In this document: one piece after another, positions 59,544 to 64,000 of the stretch
Layout: every line of letters begins with the position of its first letter
Position numbering within the stretch: position 1 is the stretch's first letter
Assembly (NCBI GenBank): GCA_003669055.1
Contig: RAYB01000017.1
Location: 29,511 to 93,510, forward strand
Origin: a bacterium 1XD21-70
GTDB taxonomy: Bacteria; Bacillota; Clostridia; Lachnospirales; Lachnospiraceae
Length of the DNA: 64,000 nucleotides
Direction: 5' to 3'
Position numbers and translations under genes: made by a program
The notes under the pieces: generated by a model
What the model saw: the letters and a program-made list of their open reading frames with translations, nothing else
Databases searched by the model: none
What the model was told of the DNA's origin: nothing

Positions 59544-60977
59544 TTAAGATAAGATTTTTTGAATCATGGTATACACTTGATAAAATTGTTTTATTTTCAT
59601 TACCAATGAAATTCCAATGTAAAACAACACCCCCACTATTATTTGAACAATTATCACAATTTTCCCAACGTTCAAATAATTCAAAAAATATACAATAATA
59701 AACATTAAGATCGAACTTCCAAAAATAGGAACCAAATCTTTCACTTGATCTCTAAACCCATAACCTAAAATCTTGCTATTTGGAAAAGAATTTACCAACC
59801 ATCCAACGGGTGAAAGGCTCAGAGTGCAAATTGCCACTGATATAGGAGTATCAAATAAAATAATTGCTAATATTAATACAGCTATACTATAACATTTTTT
59901 TATTATCTCTAATTTTAAAAACAAGTCACTTCTCCCCATCGCGTTTAATGCCTGTAAATTACAAACATGAACCGGGTACAAAGCAAATACTAGGCAGAAT
60001 ATCTGCATATATGGGACGCATCCAATCCATTTATCTGTAAGCAATATCTGTACCAGATTTTTGGATATAGCTGCCAAACCTGCCATTAACGGAAAAACCA
60101 GATAAGATGCCAATAACATTGCATTGCGCATAATATTCTTTGCTTTTTCTTTATCGTCTTGGACTTTTGCTATAGCAGGCAGGATCACACTTGACATTGT
60201 CCCTTCTATAATACTGATTCCGTAATGTGGGAACTGCATACCACGAGTATAAAACCCTAGCGCTGAAGTATTGTACTTAATGCCTATTACAAGGCTGTTC
60301 AGTTGCTCTGACAGTGTGTTTAAAATACCCGAAACAACCAGCTTCCATCCATATGAAAAAAACTTTTTTATCCTCTCCCACTCGATCGTGCATTCGAGCG
60401 CCAACTTTACTATAGCTGCCATTACTATACAGCTTGATATTGAATTAAATAGTGTCTGAAAAACTAATGCCCATAATCCGCCTCCTAGATATGCAATCAC
60501 AATACTGATCACACCGGCAATTATGGTTCCCGCCAGATTGCCGTAAAAAATTTTCCGGAAATCCATCTCTCTTGTCACCTTTGCAAGTTGTACAGAATTA
60601 AAAGCGCCGGAAAATAAAACGAGCGCAATAATACGCAATGGCCATAATAAGCCAGGTGACTTATACATTTGGGTAATATAAGGAGAACAAATAAAAATCA
60701 CAACATAAATTACGGAAGCAACAATCAATGATACCCACAATATGGAAGAATAGTCCCTATCTTTTATATCACGCCTCTGTATCAGCGCTGTATTAAACCC
60801 ACTCTGTACCAGGACATTGGAAACTGTAATAAACACTATCATTATAGCCAAGGAACCGTAATCTGACGGTTCCAATAACCTTGCCAGAATGATTTGGACA
60901 ATAAATTGTGTCCCAAACACCCCAATCCTTTCTAGAAATTTCCAAAAAGTGCCCCTCAGTATTGCATTATCCCCCAT
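59544..60977 (-). CDS. Wzx-type polysaccharide flippase (MOP superfamily)
   Basis: 477 residues with about twelve transmembrane helices. The start MGDNAILRGTFWKFLERIGV and the helix FGTQFIVQIILARLLEPSDY are typical of the polysaccharide-transporter branch (RfbX/Wzx). It moves undecaprenyl-linked repeat units to the outer face of the membrane. The ATG at 60977 follows AGGAG by 9 nt; a TTG at 60983 is possible but too close to it. Two bases separate it from the stop of the polymerase gene. Next to a Wzy-like gene this indicates a Wzx/Wzy-dependent pathway. Confidence 0.9.
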   Translation of the reverse strand: MGDNAILRGTFWKFLERIGVFGTQFIVQIILARLLEPSDYGSLAIMIVFITVSNVLVQSGFNTALIQRRDIKDRDYSSILWVSLIVASVIYVVIFICSPYITQMYKSPGLLWPLRIIALVLFSGAFNSVQLAKVTREMDFRKIFYGNLAGTIIAGVISIVIAYLGGGLWALVFQTLFNSISSCIVMAAIVKLALECTIEWERIKKFFSYGWKLVVSGILNTLSEQLNSLVIGIKYNTSALGFYTRGMQFPHYGISIIEGTMSSVILPAIAKVQDDKEKAKNIMRNAMLLASYLVFPLMAGLAAISKNLVQILLTDKWIGCVPYMQIFCLVFALYPVHVCNLQALNAMGRSDLFLKLEIIKKCYSIAVLILAIILFDTPISVAICTLSLSPVGWLVNSFPNSKILGYGFRDQVKDLVPIFGSSILMFIIVYFLNYLNVGKIVIIVQIIVGVLFYIGISLVMKIKQFYQVYTMIQKILS

Positions 60978-60979
60978 TT

Positions 60980-62374
60980 TCAAGTTCTCCTTCGTGCCAT
61001 AAATGCATGGACTCTTGTTCCCAAGTTTAACTTTGAAAACATTTGCACAATAAAGGTCAAAGAAAAGAAATGCATCACAAAATCTGTCCGGAACATCCCT
61101 ACATTAAGAAGAGAAGATGCACATACAAAAGCAATAAAAATCTGTACTTGCTTGCCGAAGGGTTTATATACATGATCTGCCCAATCAAATACCAATTTAT
61201 ATAAAAACGGATACACCAATATCCCTATCAACCCAAACTGCATATATCCTTCAGAAAACAACCCATTATTAGGCGATACAATCTCTCCTTGAAAATATGC
61301 CTCGCTTATCATTTTTAGGACGGAACTATCATAAACATGAGGCAGGAAGCGCTTTATTAAAAACACTTCATCCGTCAGAAAAAGCTTTGCATGCTGTGAA
61401 AAGAAATCATAATAGATTGTATTCAACCATGTCGGCATATAAAACAACCGCCTCACTATCAGCATATATATTCTTGCTTTTCCAAACTTTATCCATATAA
61501 TTGCGATCGTAGTAAAAACCACCAATGCACTACCTACCATCAAATTATCTATCCTATATTTCTTTTTTTCATTGCATATAATACAAATAGCAATAACTAC
61601 TGGAAGTAATAACAGGTCTCCCTTCATCGAATAAATAGAATACCGTGATAAAATGCATAATATAGAAACTAAAATTCCACCAATCTTTTTTCTTTGAATT
61701 GCTACCAATAAATAAAAAGGTGCTGCATATGTAGCAATATCTTCAAGTATAGTAATTAATATACCAGTAATTCCTTTTCTAGATATTTGAATCGCTTCAT
61801 GATTTGACAGCCTATTTGTATATACATAATCCCCAGACATCGACAAAGAAAAATCTAGTCCATTAAATGAAATCTTATATAATATAAAAGCAAAACAAAC
61901 TGCAAAACATACCATCCTTATTTTTTTGCTGAGAATTATTCTTTTTCCAATATTGTACAATTTTTTAGTGTCACATACAGTTCGTTTCCTATAGCAAGAG
62001 ATAGCAAAAATAATTAAAAAGAAAAATAAATTTGAAAACAATAAAAACTCATAGGAAGCATCTACGAGCGACGCTATTGAATTCAAAGGAATATAATACA
62101 TAATAAATAGCATATATAGAAGAATTTCCTCAAACTCAGATTTTCTTTTTGTAACCAAGAAGAAAATTGTTTCCATGCTAAAAATGACACTAGCAATCAC
62201 TTCCTTCACTACATTAAAATTTATACCGTAATGTTGGTGTAAACCATAATTTAGCGGATAAAGGATGGATATTGTAATATATATGTATAGCCATTTTATT
62301 AGCAAAAAAAGAATAAGCTTAAAAATATTATTATCTATTCTATTTGATTTTTTATATGCTAATTTCATATACAT
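60980..62374 (-). CDS. Wzy-like oligosaccharide repeat-unit polymerase
   Basis: 464 residues, ten to twelve hydrophobic segments (FKLILFLLIKWLYIYITISI, FSNLFFFLIIFAISCYRK, MVGSALVVFTTIAIIWIKFG) and a large loop between about residues 300 and 390 (LNTIYYDFFSQHAKLFLTDE). This is the layout of O-antigen/capsule polymerases, which share little sequence; the assignment rests on topology and context. Starts near 62374, overlapping the GT4 gene by 10 bp; 62368 is an alternative ATG. The most AT-rich gene of the island. Confidence 0.75.
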   Translation of the reverse strand: MYMKLAYKKSNRIDNNIFKLILFLLIKWLYIYITISILYPLNYGLHQHYGINFNVVKEVIASVIFSMETIFFLVTKRKSEFEEILLYMLFIMYYIPLNSIASLVDASYEFLLFSNLFFFLIIFAISCYRKRTVCDTKKLYNIGKRIILSKKIRMVCFAVCFAFILYKISFNGLDFSLSMSGDYVYTNRLSNHEAIQISRKGITGILITILEDIATYAAPFYLLVAIQRKKIGGILVSILCILSRYSIYSMKGDLLLLPVVIAICIICNEKKKYRIDNLMVGSALVVFTTIAIIWIKFGKARIYMLIVRRLFYMPTWLNTIYYDFFSQHAKLFLTDEVFLIKRFLPHVYDSSVLKMISEAYFQGEIVSPNNGLFSEGYMQFGLIGILVYPFLYKLVFDWADHVYKPFGKQVQIFIAFVCASSLLNVGMFRTDFVMHFFSLTFIVQMFSKLNLGTRVHAFMARRRT

Positions 62375-63468
62375 TTATGTTTCATTCCTTCTTTTATCCG
62401 TTCATTTAATTCATAGATAACTCTTTCCCGGTTATTAGCAATATCATATATATTTATAAATTCTTTCACTTTTTTCTTGTATATATCATAATTTCTAATC
62501 ACTTCATTGATGCTTTCACTATAAGAATCTCCAGAAACTCCCACCTCATATTCTCTGCAAAAGTCTTTCAACGGCAAATTATTTGTCGTAACTACTGGAA
62601 GCCCCTCAAAGAGAAATTCAAATATTTTTCCCGAGGCACAAAGCCGATTATTCGTATCGTACTGTCCGTAATTTACAATACCAATATCACATTTGCTTAT
62701 CAGGTATTTAAGTTCTTCTTCCCTCACCTTATCAATAAAATAAATATTTTTTAAATGATTTTCTTTCACGATTTTGTTAATTACCATTCGATCTTCTTTT
62801 CTTCCGCCACCTACAATAAATAATTGTACCTTTTTTTCAATATTTTTCATTTCCCTTACCAACTGGTCATTGGTTCGATTCAGCGCATACCCCGATGTAG
62901 ATATTATCTTGATGCCATCCGTTTGAAACATTGCATTGTATTTTTTTTCAAAACTCTTTATATTTGTATCATTATAAGATAACTCTCGTATATTTTCGTA
63001 AATCAAAGGACAAGTTACCAAAGAATATACTTCCATCATTTTCTTTGCACGATAAATATTTGCGCAAATAATAATATCTGATTTTTTAATCATTGCCTTT
63101 TCAATGATACAGCCAATTTTGCTTCTTATCCTTGTTTGTTCTTGAATCAAATATAATTCCCGGACATCTTGTATCGTTAAAATATTCTGTAATTTATGCT
63201 TTATCATCAATCCAGGTATACAGGCTATGCGGTTATCAATAAAAAGTATATCTATGTGTCCCATTTTTTTACACAATGCTTTTGTTTTTCTAACAAATTG
63301 TAAAATACCTGTTATCCCACTTTTCTTGATAGATAGATTGTTTTTGTCATTTTTTCTATTGTGTTTTATAACAGAATATACCTCCCCTATCGCATCAGCC
63401 ACTGTCAGAAGTTCCCTCAGACGCCCATCATATCTTATATCACTATATGACAAAAACAAAATTTTCAT
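62365..63468 (-). CDS. Family 4-type glycosyltransferase
   Basis: 367 residues. GT-B fold with start KILFLSYSDIRYDGRLREL and a C-terminal nucleotide-sugar domain: IKIISTSGYALNRTNDQLVR near 190, FIVGGGRKEDRMVINKIVKE, then CDIGIVNYGQYDTNNRLCAS and GKIFEFLFEGLPVVTTNNLP, the EFLFEGLPVV segment being the donor-binding E-x7-E region. Donor and acceptor sugars are unknown. It is promoter-proximal in the AT-rich part of the cluster and overlaps the polymerase gene by 10 bp. Thirty-one bases separate it from the aminotransferase at the window edge, where base composition switches to GC-rich. Confidence 0.88.
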   Translation of the reverse strand: MKILFLSYSDIRYDGRLRELLTVADAIGEVYSVIKHNRKNDKNNLSIKKSGITGILQFVRKTKALCKKMGHIDILFIDNRIACIPGLMIKHKLQNILTIQDVRELYLIQEQTRIRSKIGCIIEKAMIKKSDIIICANIYRAKKMMEVYSLVTCPLIYENIRELSYNDTNIKSFEKKYNAMFQTDGIKIISTSGYALNRTNDQLVREMKNIEKKVQLFIVGGGRKEDRMVINKIVKENHLKNIYFIDKVREEELKYLISKCDIGIVNYGQYDTNNRLCASGKIFEFLFEGLPVVTTNNLPLKDFCREYEVGVSGDSYSESINEVIRNYDIYKKKVKEFINIYDIANNRERVIYELNERIKEGMKHKCI

Positions 63469-63499
63469 AGTTCAAATTCTCCTGCTATAATATCCGCCT

Positions 63500-64000
63500 C
63501 TAGACACATCTTTGATTACTAAAAAAATCCCTAATACCCTGTATTACCCTCTCCTGGTCCTCCCTGCTGATATAAGGTGAAAACGGGATCCCCAGCGACC
63601 TGTCCGCATAGGAGGTCGCATTTGGGAAGCCCTCCCCATAATTCTCCAACCCGGCAAATACCGGCAGCCTGTGCATCGGGTTCGGGTAATACTGGATTGC
63701 GGGGATCCCCTGCCCTTTCAGGTGCCCCATCAGGCCGTCACGCACCTCCTGGCTTTCCAAAACCAGGATATACTGGGCATAGGCAGACACCGCACCCTCC
63801 CTCACCTGGGGCACAGCAGCCAGAACCCCAAGCGCTTCGTCATACCTTTTGGCCACCTCCTGCCGCAGCGCGATCTCCCTGTCCAAATGTCCCAGCTTGA
63901 CATTCAGGATCCCCGCCTGCAACTCGTCCAGCCGGGAGTTCATCCCGATGCGGACATTGTCATATTTTGTTGCCCCCTTGCCGTGCACGCGCAGGGACAG
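63500..64000 (-). CDS. DegT/DnrJ/EryC1/StrS aminotransferase, C-terminal part (cut by window edge)
   Basis: The last 166 residues of a sugar aminotransferase; the frame is open to the right edge. Visible: GKGATKYDNVRIGMNSRLDE, LQAGILNVKLGHLDREIALR and IPAIQYYPNPMHRLPVFAGL, the standard C-terminal landmarks of WbpE/ArnB-type enzymes. The GC-rich codon use differs sharply from the glycosyltransferase just downstream, which places the boundary of the AT-rich island near 63490. The PLP lysine lies outside the window. It is distinct from the aminotransferase at 58376. Confidence 0.92.
   Translation of the reverse strand: MSLRVHGKGATKYDNVRIGMNSRLDELQAGILNVKLGHLDREIALRQEVAKRYDEALGVLAAVPQVREGAVSAYAQYILVLESQEVRDGLMGHLKGQGIPAIQYYPNPMHRLPVFAGLENYGEGFPNATSYADRSLGIPFSPYISREDQERVIQGIRDFFSNQRCV

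Overview
The window looks like the chromosome of an anaerobic, endospore-forming Firmicute of the Clostridia, most likely Lachnospiraceae. The evidence is the gene families: a biotin-dependent sodium-pump decarboxylase cluster, a mcsA-mcsB-clpC stress operon, a CotF-type spore coat gene, a DUF6465 protein, fakA beside recG, and a second topoisomerase pair. Most of the window is GC-rich, with strong TTGACA/TATAAT promoters and GGAGG ribosome binding sites. I see no rRNA genes, CRISPR array, intact insertion sequence or prophage.

Layout. 1-5.3 kb: recG (cut by the left edge), fakA and an Asp23 protein, then a polar amino-acid ABC transporter. 5.4-12 kb: radA, a small conserved unknown, clpC, mcsB, mcsA and a GntR regulator where CtsR usually sits. 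12-15.9 kb: two exported proteins, one cohesin-like and membrane anchored, one an SH3b/N-acetylglucosaminidase with a long Gly/Ser/Pro insert. 16-21.4 kb: a sodium-pumping decarboxylase operon with two different carboxyltransferases sharing one biotin carrier and one membrane pump. 21.5-27.8 kb: a D,D-carboxypeptidase, dinB coupled to a DUF1576 membrane protein, an rRNA methyltransferase and a DUF6465 protein. 27.9-33.6 kb: azlDC with a divergent LysR gene, an alcohol dehydrogenase, a MATE exporter and asd. 33.9-38.6 kb: two spore-coat-like genes, then parC and parE. 38.7-46.1 kb: a decayed YoeB-type toxin fragment, an Rpn-family protein, a DUF4261 protein, a second azlCD pair, a second MATE pump, and an AraC regulator coupled to a nucleoside phosphorylase. 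46.4-46.7 kb: three tRNA genes (Pro-CGG, Glu-CUC, Thr-CGU). 46.8-53.97 kb: a LacI regulator and an operon of two Gfo/Idh/MocA oxidoreductases, a uroporphyrinogen-decarboxylase-like protein, a permease and a cysteine-desulfidase-like enzyme, preceded by two palindromic operators. 54-63.5 kb: a clearly AT-richer surface-polysaccharide island (wecB, GNAT, ATP-grasp, GT2, sugar aminotransferase, Wzx, Wzy, GT4). The right edge returns to GC-rich sequence inside a second sugar aminotransferase.

Points that stand out. (1) The McsB arginine kinase has lost its recognisable catalytic signatures and CtsR is replaced by a GntR protein, so the pArg-ClpC stress circuit may be wired differently here. (2) A 279-bp palindromic element at 55.2 kb has 29-bp terminal inverted repeats, and a solo copy of its end lies at 29.05 kb between a promoter and a LysR gene. 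(3) The Idh/UroD-like/Idh/permease/desulfidase operon has no pathway I recognise and has two tandem promoter-operator modules. (4) The decarboxylase cluster has a lipoprotein-type OadG.
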